Assembly: GCA_046047235.1 (NCBI GenBank) | Contig: JBJOII010000009.1 | Span: 16,309 to 80,308, forward strand | Direction of reading: 5' to 3' | Length of the DNA: 64,000 nucleotides | Source of the DNA: JBMTVN01 sp046047235 | GTDB lineage: Bacteria > Verrucomicrobiota > Verrucomicrobiia > Limisphaerales > JAHDYP01 | Shown: positions 43,139 through 51,551 of the stretch, piece by piece | Layout: the number at the start of each line of letters is the position of its first letter | Position numbering within the stretch: the stretch's first letter is position 1 | The notes under the pieces: generated by a model | Database searches by the model: none | What the model was told of the DNA's origin: nothing | What the model saw: only the letters and a program-made list of their open reading frames with translations | Translations under genes and position numbers: made by a program

Positions 43139-43882
43139 ATGACGCACGAAACCAACGGTCTCTACCTTGTCATTGGCGGCACCAGCGGCATCGGCCTGCA
43201 GGTCGCCGAAACCCTCGCCCAAACCGGCCACCAGGTTGCCATCGCAGCCCGCAACGAATCCCGGCTCGCCCAAATCGCCAGCCAACTTGGCGTCGCCGCC
43301 ACTCCCATTGACGCCACCCTTCCTGACTCGATCAAAGCCGGACTCGATAACCTCCTGCCCGCTGGCCAACGCCTCGCCGGTCTGGTCAATTGCGCCGGTT
43401 CCGTCCTTCTGAAACCCGCCCACCTGACCACCGATGATGAATGGCACCACACTCTGCACACCAACTTATCGTCGTGCTTCTACCTCCTTCGTGAATCCGC
43501 CCGCCGCATGATGCAGCAGGGCGGCTCCATCGTCTTCTGCTCCACAGTCGCCGCTGCCCGCGGCCTCCCCAACCATGAGGCCATCGCCGCCGCCAAGGCT
43601 GGCGTCGAAGGGCTCACCCGCTCCGCCGCCGCTTCCTACAGCCGCTACCAGATTCGTGTGAATTGCGTGGCCCCAGGCCTCACGGAAACCCCCCTCACTC
43701 AAGCCATCACCAGCAACGAAGCCTCCCGTAAATTCTCGACCGCCATGCACCCCCTCGGCCGTCTCGGCCATCCTCAGGACATCGCATCCGCCATCACCTG
43801 GCTCCTCTCACCCCAAAACTCCTGGATCACCGGCCAAACTCTCCACATTGATGGCGGCCTGTCCACCGTCCAATCCCGCTAA
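43139..43882 (+). CDS. Short-chain dehydrogenase/reductase-fold protein lacking the catalytic Tyr
   Basis: The 247-residue product has the SDR Rossmann start YLVIGGTSGIGLQVAE and NCAG (about 84-87), the STVAAARGLPNHEAI region and VNCVAPGLTETP. The canonical YxxxK is IAAAK: position 149 is Ile while Lys153 is kept, read directly from codons AAC CAT GAG GCC ATC GCC GCC GCC AAG. Ser is present at 135. I recall other proteins with the NHEAIAAAK form, so it may be a conserved subgroup rather than a broken gene. It could still bind NAD(P)H with different chemistry. It lies between the ThuA fusion gene and the leftward DNA ligase gene, with no evident partner. Confidence 0.85.
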   Translation: MTHETNGLYLVIGGTSGIGLQVAETLAQTGHQVAIAARNESRLAQIASQLGVAATPIDATLPDSIKAGLDNLLPAGQRLAGLVNCAGSVLLKPAHLTTDDEWHHTLHTNLSSCFYLLRESARRMMQQGGSIVFCSTVAAARGLPNHEAIAAAKAGVEGLTRSAAASYSRYQIRVNCVAPGLTETPLTQAITSNEASRKFSTAMHPLGRLGHPQDIASAITWLLSPQNSWITGQTLHIDGGLSTVQSR

Positions 43883-43940
43883 CCACATACCACAAGAACC
43901 ACCCTGCCTTTCCGCCTCCACCCTCCCTACCACTCCCGCA

Positions 43941-43975
43941 ACCCCCGACCCCCGACCCCCGACCCCCGACCCCCG
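43941..43975. repeat. 7-bp tandem repeat, five exact ACCCCCG units
   Basis: Five perfect ACCCCCG heptamers lie in the convergent gap between the SDR and the DNA ligase gene, followed by a related GCACCCG. The rest of 43883-44041 holds no gene. Confidence 0.85.
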
Positions 43976-44041
43976 GCACCCGACCACTGGTCTTTTGGCT
44001 CACACAATACTTCTGCCTCCAACCCCCTCCAGACAGGACCA

Positions 44042-45703
44042 CTAGCCGCACAACCCCCTCAAAAAATCCAAAGTATCCGCCTCATCAGCCCGTTTATCCC
44101 GTCTCCACCGGACAATCCTCGGAAACCTCAACGCCACCCCCGATTTGTGCCTCGTCGATAAACCAACCCCCTCAAACGCAATCTCGAACACCAGCTCCGG
44201 TTTCACGGATCGCACCGGCCCAAACCGCCCCGTAATGTTCGCCCGAACATACGCATCTACCTCGTCCATCTCGGCATCACTCAACCCGGAATACGCCTTC
44301 GCCACAGTTAACAAATCGCCTTCGTCCCAAACCGCCAGGGTGTAATCGCTGTAGATGGTCGCCCTGCGACCGTGCCCGGGCTGTGCCGCCACCAGCACCA
44401 CATCACAGGTCAGCGGATCCACCTTCCACTTCCACCACGCACCACGCTGCCGACCCACGCCATACACCGAATCCAACTGCTTCAACATCACCCCCTCCAC
44501 CCCACGCTCGCGTGACTCTGCCTTTAAACAGCGCACTTCCTCCCATCCCGAAACCTCTTCCACCAAGGACAACCGCAAAGCCATCCCCTGAACCCGCTCT
44601 CCCTCCCCTCCGAACAGATCCAACTGCACCTCACCCTCACCCACTCCCGCCACCCCCCCCAGCTCAATGGCCCCGCCCACCACCGCCTCCAAAACCCTGC
44701 GCCGCTCCCGCAACTGCCACCCGCGCACATCCACGCCTCCATACTCCAGGAGATCATACGCCATAAACACCACCGGCACCTCCCGACACAACCCCGCCCC
44801 CGCAGTCTTCCGATTCAACCGACGTTGCAGCTCCCCAAATGCCAAAGGCCCATCCCCCTTCCAGGCCAGCAGTTCACCATCCAGCACAATCCCCTCGGGC
44901 AAAGCCATACCCGCCGCCACTACCTCAGGAAATCCGCCAGTCACAATCTCCTCACCCCGCGACCATAAGACCACCTCACCCCCTCGCCGTATCAGCTGCG
45001 CCCGGATACCATCCCACTTCCACTCCACCTGCCACCCCCCGGCCTCACCCAACTGCTCGACATCACCCTCAAGCGGCGATGCCAGATAAAATGGATAGGG
45101 CCGGGCTGAATCATCCCCCACCACCTCACCCGATATCATCCGCACATACTGCTGCGCCGTAGGCTCCCACTTCCCCAATAACCGATGCGACATAACCGAT
45201 GCCTCCACCCCGGCCACTCTCGCCAGCGCCCGCACCACCAACGCCCGTGATACCCCCACCCGGAACCCGCCAGTAATCAGCTTGTTCCACAGAAACCTCT
45301 GCGTCGAATCCAGCAACCCCCAAGTCTCCCGCAACAACTCCCGCTGCCCCACCTCCGATAAGCCCGCCAAAGGCAATAACCTCTCCGTCACCAGCCTCCC
45401 CACACCCGGCACCTCCCCCCCCTCCCCCTCAGGCAACAACAACGCCAGAGTCTCCGCCAAATCCCCCACGTGCTCGTAGCTCTCCTCCACCAACCACAAC
45501 GGTAACCCCGACTCAGCCGCAACCCACTCCCGTAACTGCCCCGTCTTCACCACCCGCTTCAACCGCTGCCCACACAAGAACCACAACGCCCAAACCCCAT
45601 CCTCAGGTGCAACCGCACCAAAATACGCCTCCAACAACGCCACCTTCTCGCTCGTCCTCGTCGTCCGGTCCAACGCCAAAAACAAATCCGCAAAGGCCCT
45701 CAT
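44042..45703 (-). CDS. ATP-dependent DNA ligase (ligase/exonuclease-associated type)
   Basis: The 553-residue protein seals DNA nicks using ATP. Motif I is EWKWDGIR with the adenylated Lys229; LWSRGEE (motif III region), DGELLAW and the later EGVMLKQLDSVYGVGRQRGAWWKWK segment (motifs IV-V) are present, and the N-terminal third is the helical DNA-binding domain. It matches the bacterial ligase encoded beside 'ligase-associated' exonuclease, helicase and phosphoesterase genes. Here it starts 2 bp after the exonuclease stop, so the two are co-translated. The helicase (Lhr-type) and phosphoesterase of the usual four-gene set are not in the window. It is an accessory ligase, not the NAD-dependent replicative enzyme. 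Confidence 0.95.
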   Translation of the reverse strand: MRAFADLFLALDRTTRTSEKVALLEAYFGAVAPEDGVWALWFLCGQRLKRVVKTGQLREWVAAESGLPLWLVEESYEHVGDLAETLALLLPEGEGGEVPGVGRLVTERLLPLAGLSEVGQRELLRETWGLLDSTQRFLWNKLITGGFRVGVSRALVVRALARVAGVEASVMSHRLLGKWEPTAQQYVRMISGEVVGDDSARPYPFYLASPLEGDVEQLGEAGGWQVEWKWDGIRAQLIRRGGEVVLWSRGEEIVTGGFPEVVAAGMALPEGIVLDGELLAWKGDGPLAFGELQRRLNRKTAGAGLCREVPVVFMAYDLLEYGGVDVRGWQLRERRRVLEAVVGGAIELGGVAGVGEGEVQLDLFGGEGERVQGMALRLSLVEEVSGWEEVRCLKAESRERGVEGVMLKQLDSVYGVGRQRGAWWKWKVDPLTCDVVLVAAQPGHGRRATIYSDYTLAVWDEGDLLTVAKAYSGLSDAEMDEVDAYVRANITGRFGPVRSVKPELVFEIAFEGVGLSTRHKSGVALRFPRIVRWRRDKRADEADTLDFLRGLCG

Positions 45704-45705
45704 CC

Positions 45706-46707
45706 CTACTCACCCCCCTCTCCACTAAAGTGCGTCGACAACAACTCCGCCTCCTTCCCCGCTTCCCGCAACCACCGCACCAAAGCCGTCCCCGTCCCGT
45801 GCGTCACCAAGACCCGGCTCGCCCCCGTCGCCTCCACCGCCGCCAATAAACCCGGCCAATCCGCATGATCGGACACCACAAAACCTCGACCCATGCCCCG
45901 ACGCCGACGCACCCCGCGCACCAGCATCCAGCCGGAGGCAAAGGCCGACGCCACCACCCCGCCAGCCCGGAGCAATGTGGAGTCTGCCGCCCCGGGCGGC
46001 GCTACCACCAACGCCTGCCCCTTCACCTCCACTAACCGTTCCCGGGTCAACCGCGCCACCTCAGGCAACCTCACCCCTGCCTCCCGATAATACGGCAGCA
46101 AACCCCACACCGCGTCGTGCACCAAAATCGGACCAATCCCCGCGTCCACGCCTGCCAATACCCTCTGCGCCTTCCCCAGCGAATACGCATACAACACACT
46201 GGTCACTCCGGCATCCCGGTTGCCCCGCCACCACGCGTTGATCTCCCCAAACACCTGCTCAGCCTCCGGCCAGCGATATACCGGCAAACCAAAGGTCGAC
46301 TCGGTAATAAACGTGTCACACCGCACCGGCTCAAACGCTGCACACGTTGGATCATCCCCACCCACCTTGTAATCCCCACTGACCACCCATACCTCACCCC
46401 GATACGCAACCCGCACCTGCGCCGATCCCAAAACATGCCCCGCAGGATGTAATGAAACCTTCACCCCGTTCATATCCCGCACCTCGCCATACCCCACCCC
46501 TTCCACCGACAACCCCGACCCCAACCGCTGCTTCAGCAAGCCCACTGTCTCTCTCAAACACAAATACGCAGCACTGCCCGCCCGAGCGTGATCACTGTGC
46601 CCATGCGTGATCACCGCACGCTCCACCCCCCTCCACGGGTCGATGTAAAAATCCCCCGCTGCACAATACAAACCTCTGTCCGTCACGCTAAGCAATGACC
46701 CCACCAT
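45706..46707 (-). CDS. Ligase-associated DNA exonuclease (metallo-beta-lactamase fold)
   Basis: The product (333 residues from the ATG at 46707) is a metallo-beta-lactamase/beta-CASP-type nuclease. The metal motif HGHSDHAR (about 30-37) is near the N-terminus, with LHPAGHVLGSAQV, VSGDYK and TFITESTFGLPVY further on, and a FVVSDHADWPG near the end. It resembles the TIGR04122 family of ligase-associated exonucleases. The chosen start is preceded by GAGGTGG; 15 further codons upstream are open but unlikely. The downstream gene is the ATP-dependent DNA ligase. The divergent photolyase gene shares its promoter region. Confidence 0.92.
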   Translation of the reverse strand: MVGSLLSVTDRGLYCAAGDFYIDPWRGVERAVITHGHSDHARAGSAAYLCLRETVGLLKQRLGSGLSVEGVGYGEVRDMNGVKVSLHPAGHVLGSAQVRVAYRGEVWVVSGDYKVGGDDPTCAAFEPVRCDTFITESTFGLPVYRWPEAEQVFGEINAWWRGNRDAGVTSVLYAYSLGKAQRVLAGVDAGIGPILVHDAVWGLLPYYREAGVRLPEVARLTRERLVEVKGQALVVAPPGAADSTLLRAGGVVASAFASGWMLVRGVRRRRGMGRGFVVSDHADWPGLLAAVEATGASRVLVTHGTGTALVRWLREAGKEAELLSTHFSGEGGE

Positions 46708-46744
46708 AACCCCACCTCTTTCGTCCGCAAGATCCCGCGCACGC

Positions 46745-46850
46745 AGAGGCACACTGTTTACGGCGTTCTACGCCGCCGTGTGCCTCCAACACCATGCATC
46801 CACCCCGCACAGGTAGAGGCACACTCCCGTCTGCCTGCAACACCATGCAC
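46745..46850. promoter_or_regulatory. Palindrome plus direct repeat between divergent DNA-repair genes
   Basis: GAGGCACAC (46746-46754) and GTGTGCCTC (46778-46786) are perfect reverse complements; a GGCG-TTCTA-CGCC hairpin sits between them. The block AGAGGCACACT ... TGCCTCCAACACCATGCA is repeated at 46815-46850 with a deletion of the internal hairpin and one change. It lies between the exonuclease start (46707) and the photolyase start, so it could control both. The repeats make the upstream GTG of the photolyase frame unlikely to be a true start. Confidence 0.5.
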
Positions 46851-46887
46851 CACTCAGCTAGCCTCAAGAGCCATTCGCCATCTCATC

Positions 46888-48423
46888 ATGGTTCTGGGGG
46901 ACCAATTGGATGCCAACAGCACGGCGCTGCGGGACATTGATCCGGTGCGTGATATCGTCCTGATAGCAGAAGTTCGCGATGAATCCACGCACGTACCCTC
47001 CCACAAAACCCGGACCGTCCTCTTCCTCTCCGCAATGCGGCATTTCCGGGACGCACTCAGAAGCAAAGGCATCACGGTTCACTACCGGGCGCTCGATGAT
47101 CCCGATAATCAAGGAAGCCTGTCTGGAGAACTCGAGCTAGCCATCCGCACCCATGCCCCACAGAAGATCGTAATCACGGAGCCCGGCGACCATCGTGTCG
47201 CCTCCGCTCTAGAGAACAGCGCGAAACGCCTGAACATCCCCTACGAAACCCGACCGGACTCCCATTTCATTTGCGACGCCAAGGCCTTCGAGCAACACGC
47301 CAGTTCACGCAAACAACTGCGACTGGAGTTCTTCTATCGCCAGATGCGACAACAAACCGGTGCGTTGATGGACGACGGAAAACCAACCGGGGGCGCTTGG
47401 AACTACGACGCCGAGAACCGGGGCAGCTTTGGCAAACATGGACCAGGACTTCTACCCCGTCCCGTCAGCTTCAAACCCGATCAAACAACTCGAGCTGTTA
47501 TCGAGGCTATCCACCGGCTGCTCCCGGAGAACCCCGGCGAGACCAATGGGTTTGATTGGCCCGTCACCCGGGAAGACGCACTAATCGCCCTGGAAGACTT
47601 CATCCACAACCGGCTCCCCGATTTCGGCACCTATCAGGATGCCATGTGGACCCACGAACCCTGGCTCTACCATTCCCGACTCTCAGCTGCCCTGAACTTG
47701 AAACTGCTTAACCCCCGCGAGGTCATCCAGGCCGCCGAGGAGGCCTACCGACGGGGACACGCCCCCCTCGCTGCTGTAGAAGGGTTCATCCGCCAAATCC
47801 TCGGGTGGCGCGAATACGTTCGGGCCATTTACCGCCACTTCATGCCCGCATACGCCGAGTCCAACGCCCTGAACGCTACCCTTCCCCTACCAGCATTCTT
47901 TTGGACAGGAGACACCCGCATGGCCTGCCTGCAGGATGCCATCGGCCAAACCCTGCGCCTCGGCTATGCGCATCACATCCAACGCCTCATGGTCACCGGG
48001 CTCTACGCCCTCATGTTCGGTGTGAAACCTCAAGCCGTCCACGAATGGTACCTCGCCGTCTATGTCGATGCCGTGGAATGGGTCGAACTCCCCAATACGA
48101 TCGGAATGTCTCAGTTCGCGGACGGAGGCATCATGGCCTCCAAACCCTATGTGGCCACCGGCAAATATATCCAACGCATGAGCAACTACTGCGCTGGTTG
48201 CCCTTACGACCCCGCCACCGCGACCGGCCCCAAAGCCTGTCCGTTCACCACGCTCTACTGGGATTTCCTCCTGCAACACCGCGACAGCCTCCGCACCAAT
48301 CAGCGGATGACCATGCAGCTCAAAAACCTCGACCGGCTCAGCCCAACCCGACAACAAGAAATCCAGACGGCCGCTGCAAAGCACCGAGCTCAAGTCCTCG
48401 AAGCCACATCCCCCTGGACCTGA
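46888..48423 (+). CDS. FeS cryptochrome/photolyase-related protein (FeS-BCP, PhrB-like)
   Basis: The protein binds FAD and a 4Fe-4S cluster and repairs (6-4) photoproducts or acts as a light sensor. The N-terminal VLGDQLD, the SAMRHFRDAL segment, and the four cluster cysteines are visible: Cys in TRMACLQDAI (about 47925) and the CAGC...KACPF triplet near 48190-48240. HHIQRLMVTGLYALMFG and LPNTIGMSQFADGG follow the family pattern. Start choice is uncertain: the ATG at 46888 begins MVLGDQLD, a few residues short of the usual N-terminus; a non-ATG start 5 codons earlier is possible. The GTG at 46780 falls in repeats. The 3' end overlaps the convergent RND permease gene by 34 bp. Confidence 0.9.
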   Translation: MVLGDQLDANSTALRDIDPVRDIVLIAEVRDESTHVPSHKTRTVLFLSAMRHFRDALRSKGITVHYRALDDPDNQGSLSGELELAIRTHAPQKIVITEPGDHRVASALENSAKRLNIPYETRPDSHFICDAKAFEQHASSRKQLRLEFFYRQMRQQTGALMDDGKPTGGAWNYDAENRGSFGKHGPGLLPRPVSFKPDQTTRAVIEAIHRLLPENPGETNGFDWPVTREDALIALEDFIHNRLPDFGTYQDAMWTHEPWLYHSRLSAALNLKLLNPREVIQAAEEAYRRGHAPLAAVEGFIRQILGWREYVRAIYRHFMPAYAESNALNATLPLPAFFWTGDTRMACLQDAIGQTLRLGYAHHIQRLMVTGLYALMFGVKPQAVHEWYLAVYVDAVEWVELPNTIGMSQFADGGIMASKPYVATGKYIQRMSNYCAGCPYDPATATGPKACPFTTLYWDFLLQHRDSLRTNQRMTMQLKNLDRLSPTRQQEIQTAAAKHRAQVLEATSPWT

Positions 48424-51400
48424 TCCGCTCTCGCTTTACTTCCAAAAACCCCACCCACCACAGCTCCAACCACGGCTCGTGCATCCTCAATCAGGGTGTA
48501 AAACACCGGGATCGCCAGGATGGTAAACAGGGTGGCTGAAGTCATCCCCCCAATCAGCACCAGGCCAAAGCTCCGAAAGTTCATCCCCATCCCCTCGCCT
48601 GTAGCAAAGGTCAGCGGAATCAAACCGCAAATGGTCGTCAGGGCCGTCATCACGATCGGACGAAACCGATGCCGTGCTGCCATCAACAACGCCTCGGTCC
48701 GGGCCATACCCGAACCCCGCAAGCGATTGGCATAATCCACCAGCACAATCCCGTTGTTCACCACAATCCCCACCAGCAACAAACCGCCCGTGTAGACCAT
48801 CTCGTCAATAAAGGTGTCCGTCACTTTCAACGCCACCACCGAACCAATGGCTGCCAAGGGAATCGTCAGGATAATCGACAGCGGCACCAGCGTGCTCTCG
48901 AAGAAAAAGGCCATCAGCATGTAAACGAAAATCACCGCCACCCCGAGCATGGCCAAACCCTTTTGATGGTCCTCATCCTCAAAGGAGACTTTAGCCTGAT
49001 CAAAGGAAACCCCCTCGGGCAGCTCGATACTCCCCTTCAATTCCTCAATCGCCTGCTTGATCTTCCACGACTCCGGCCCGGGCTCGATCTTCATGCCGAA
49101 CCACTCCTGCACCTTCTTGTTGTGCCGTCGAATCGCATTGTCCTCATTCCTCACAAACGTCGTTCGCGTAATCGCACCTACCGTGCTCCACCGACCATCC
49201 TCGGTCGGCACCATGAAGTTCGACAAATCCTCAATGTCGGAACGGTCCTCCTCCTCAAACATCAACCTCACCGGAACCTGCCTCCCCTTGTTGTTGAAAC
49301 GCGGCAGGTTGTCCCCGCGAACCGCCGAACCAATCGTCCACGCCAGTGTCCGCGGGTTCACTCCGATGGAACTGGCCTTCTCTCGATCCACATAAATCGC
49401 CAGCTCACTCGGCCCTTCCTCCTCGTCCGCCGTATCCATGAACGAAACCACCCCGGGCACCATTTCAAATAAAGGCTTCAGATCCTCCGCCACGCGCTTC
49501 AACAGCTCGGGATCATCCCCCACCAGCCGAATGTGATGCATCGACTGGCTGTCATCCTTCTCCTCGTCCCCTTCCTTCCCCTGATACCTTACCCGAACTC
49601 CCGGCTCCTCAGGGAAGTCATCGTAAATCTGGTCGATCGCCTCCTGACGCGTCAGATCACTCACCCGATCTACATCAAAGAAGCCCGCAAACCGACCATA
49701 CCACTTGCCGTAATGGACCTCGTGGGCCTTCAGGTCATACACGTCCTTGTTCTTCTCCATTAGGGCCTCAACCCGCTTGAAATACGCCAGACGTTGATCC
49801 ATCGAAAAATCATCAGGAAACTGCACATCAATGCTGAAATAGCGAATCAACTCCTCCTGCTTCCTCGTCCGGTTCAGGTTGCCGGTCATCCAATAGGTCA
49901 CCCCCAAAAGCAGCAGTATCAACGCCGCCAAATCCACACGACGCCGCAGGAAGAATCCCAGCCCACGGTTATACCCCCGGTTGAACCGCTCAAAGGTCCA
50001 TCCATAAATCCACTCAAACCACCGCCCCATCACTCTGGACGGACTCCGACCACTCTCCGGCTTCTTCCGGCTTGGGAGGGTAAGATAAACACATAAGGGA
50101 ATGAACATGAGCGCGGTCGCCAGCGAGGCGGAGATCGCCGCAATCACCGGCAACGACATCGTCTGCACATACACCCGCATCTCCCCATCGCTCATCATCG
50201 CCGCCCCAAAGACAATCAGGGTCGTCAGTGTGGCTATCGTAATTGCAAACCCGATTTCACTCACCCCCCTCAAACACGCCTCCATCCGCGAAAGACCATT
50301 CGTGTAGTGCCGGTGTATGTTCTCTGCCACCACCACGGAGTTATCCACCAGTAGCCCCACACACAATACCAACCCCATGATCGTCAGCCCGTTCAAGGTC
50401 TTCCCTGCAAAGAACAACGCCGTCAGCGCCACCAGCAAGCAAAGGGGAATGGCCATGGAAATCACCATCGTCATGCGGAACTGACGCAGGAAAAAGAACA
50501 GCACCACCGCCGCCATCAGCGCCCCGCTCCGCCCGTTGTTGATCAACCCCTTCAACCGCTTGATGATCTCCTCCCCCTGGTTCTCGTAGATACTGAGGTC
50601 AAACCCCTGCATCGCCGGATCCGCCTGGATCTGCCGTATCGCCTCAGTCACCCGCTTGCTCACCTCCACGGTGTTGGCCTCACCCTCCCGGTTCACGGAA
50701 ATGCCGTTCGCCGGCTGCGAGTTATACCGATACAGGCGGTCGGCCTCCTCCGGCTCGTAGGTGATCGTCGCCACATCCCGCAAAAGCAGATCCGCGCGCA
50801 ACGGAATGTCCCGGATCGATTCAATGTTCCGGAACGCGCTCTCCGACTTCAGGCCATACTTCTTCCCACCATCCACCACGGAACCACTCGCCAATGTGAA
50901 ATTGTCCGACCGTAAACGGTCCGCAATCTCGTTCATGCTGATCCCGTGCGCATCCGCCCTGTCCTTGTCCACCTGTATCCGGATCTCTCGCTGGTAAATC
51001 CTAAAATCCACGTCCGCCACGCCATCAATCCGCTGGATCGGCGCAATCACATGCTTGTTGATCAGCTCGTAATAGTCGGAGTCGGGATCATAACTGATCC
51101 GGAAAGCCACCACCGGCTCAGCCCCCGGTTGGTGCTTGTATATAAAAGGCTTCTCCACCCCATCCGGAAATCGCGTCCGCGCCCGCTCAACCCGATCCCG
51201 CACCTCCCGATACGCAATATCCATGTCCGTCCCATAACGGAACCTCAGCTCTACCCGGGCACCCGACTTGTAACCATGGGTGGTGATCGATTCCAAACCC
51301 CTCACGGTGCTCAATTCCTCCTCCAAAGGCAGCCCCAGCTTGTCCATGGTCTCCGGAGGAACTCCCACATTCCAACGGGCAAAAATGGACATGTAATGCC

Positions 51401-51548
51401 CCTCCAAACCCCGGGGATTCATCTCCAGCGGCAGCCGCCAGGTCGCAATCAAGCCAATCGCCACCACGGTCAGCAGCCCCATGAACATGGTCACTCTGCG
51501 CTTCAGCGCAAATTGCGTAATCAGACCTACAAAATCGCGACCCTCCAT
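48390..51548 (-). CDS. RND-family efflux permease, second in operon
   Basis: The 1,052-residue protein is an AcrB/MexB-type RND transporter of normal length with twelve predicted membrane segments. Features: the N-terminal FALKRRVTMFMGLLTVVAIGL membrane segment, periplasmic porter regions, the GLLVDNSVVVAENI segment (TM4, proton-relay Asp, followed by Asn rather than a second Asp) and IVVNNGIVLVDYANRLRG in the second half. It starts 3 bp after the stop of the first permease gene, so the operon is adaptor, permease 1, permease 2. Two RND permeases may form a hetero-trimer, as in MdtBC-like systems, or act with different substrates. The last 34 bp overlap the convergent photolyase gene. Confidence 0.95.
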   Translation of the reverse strand: MEGRDFVGLITQFALKRRVTMFMGLLTVVAIGLIATWRLPLEMNPRGLEGHYMSIFARWNVGVPPETMDKLGLPLEEELSTVRGLESITTHGYKSGARVELRFRYGTDMDIAYREVRDRVERARTRFPDGVEKPFIYKHQPGAEPVVAFRISYDPDSDYYELINKHVIAPIQRIDGVADVDFRIYQREIRIQVDKDRADAHGISMNEIADRLRSDNFTLASGSVVDGGKKYGLKSESAFRNIESIRDIPLRADLLLRDVATITYEPEEADRLYRYNSQPANGISVNREGEANTVEVSKRVTEAIRQIQADPAMQGFDLSIYENQGEEIIKRLKGLINNGRSGALMAAVVLFFFLRQFRMTMVISMAIPLCLLVALTALFFAGKTLNGLTIMGLVLCVGLLVDNSVVVAENIHRHYTNGLSRMEACLRGVSEIGFAITIATLTTLIVFGAAMMSDGEMRVYVQTMSLPVIAAISASLATALMFIPLCVYLTLPSRKKPESGRSPSRVMGRWFEWIYGWTFERFNRGYNRGLGFFLRRRVDLAALILLLLGVTYWMTGNLNRTRKQEELIRYFSIDVQFPDDFSMDQRLAYFKRVEALMEKNKDVYDLKAHEVHYGKWYGRFAGFFDVDRVSDLTRQEAIDQIYDDFPEEPGVRVRYQGKEGDEEKDDSQSMHHIRLVGDDPELLKRVAEDLKPLFEMVPGVVSFMDTADEEEGPSELAIYVDREKASSIGVNPRTLAWTIGSAVRGDNLPRFNNKGRQVPVRLMFEEEDRSDIEDLSNFMVPTEDGRWSTVGAITRTTFVRNEDNAIRRHNKKVQEWFGMKIEPGPESWKIKQAIEELKGSIELPEGVSFDQAKVSFEDEDHQKGLAMLGVAVIFVYMLMAFFFESTLVPLSIILTIPLAAIGSVVALKVTDTFIDEMVYTGGLLLVGIVVNNGIVLVDYANRLRGSGMARTEALLMAARHRFRPIVMTALTTICGLIPLTFATGEGMGMNFRSFGLVLIGGMTSATLFTILAIPVFYTLIEDARAVVGAVVGGVFGSKARADQVQGDVASRT

Positions 51549-51551
51549 ACC

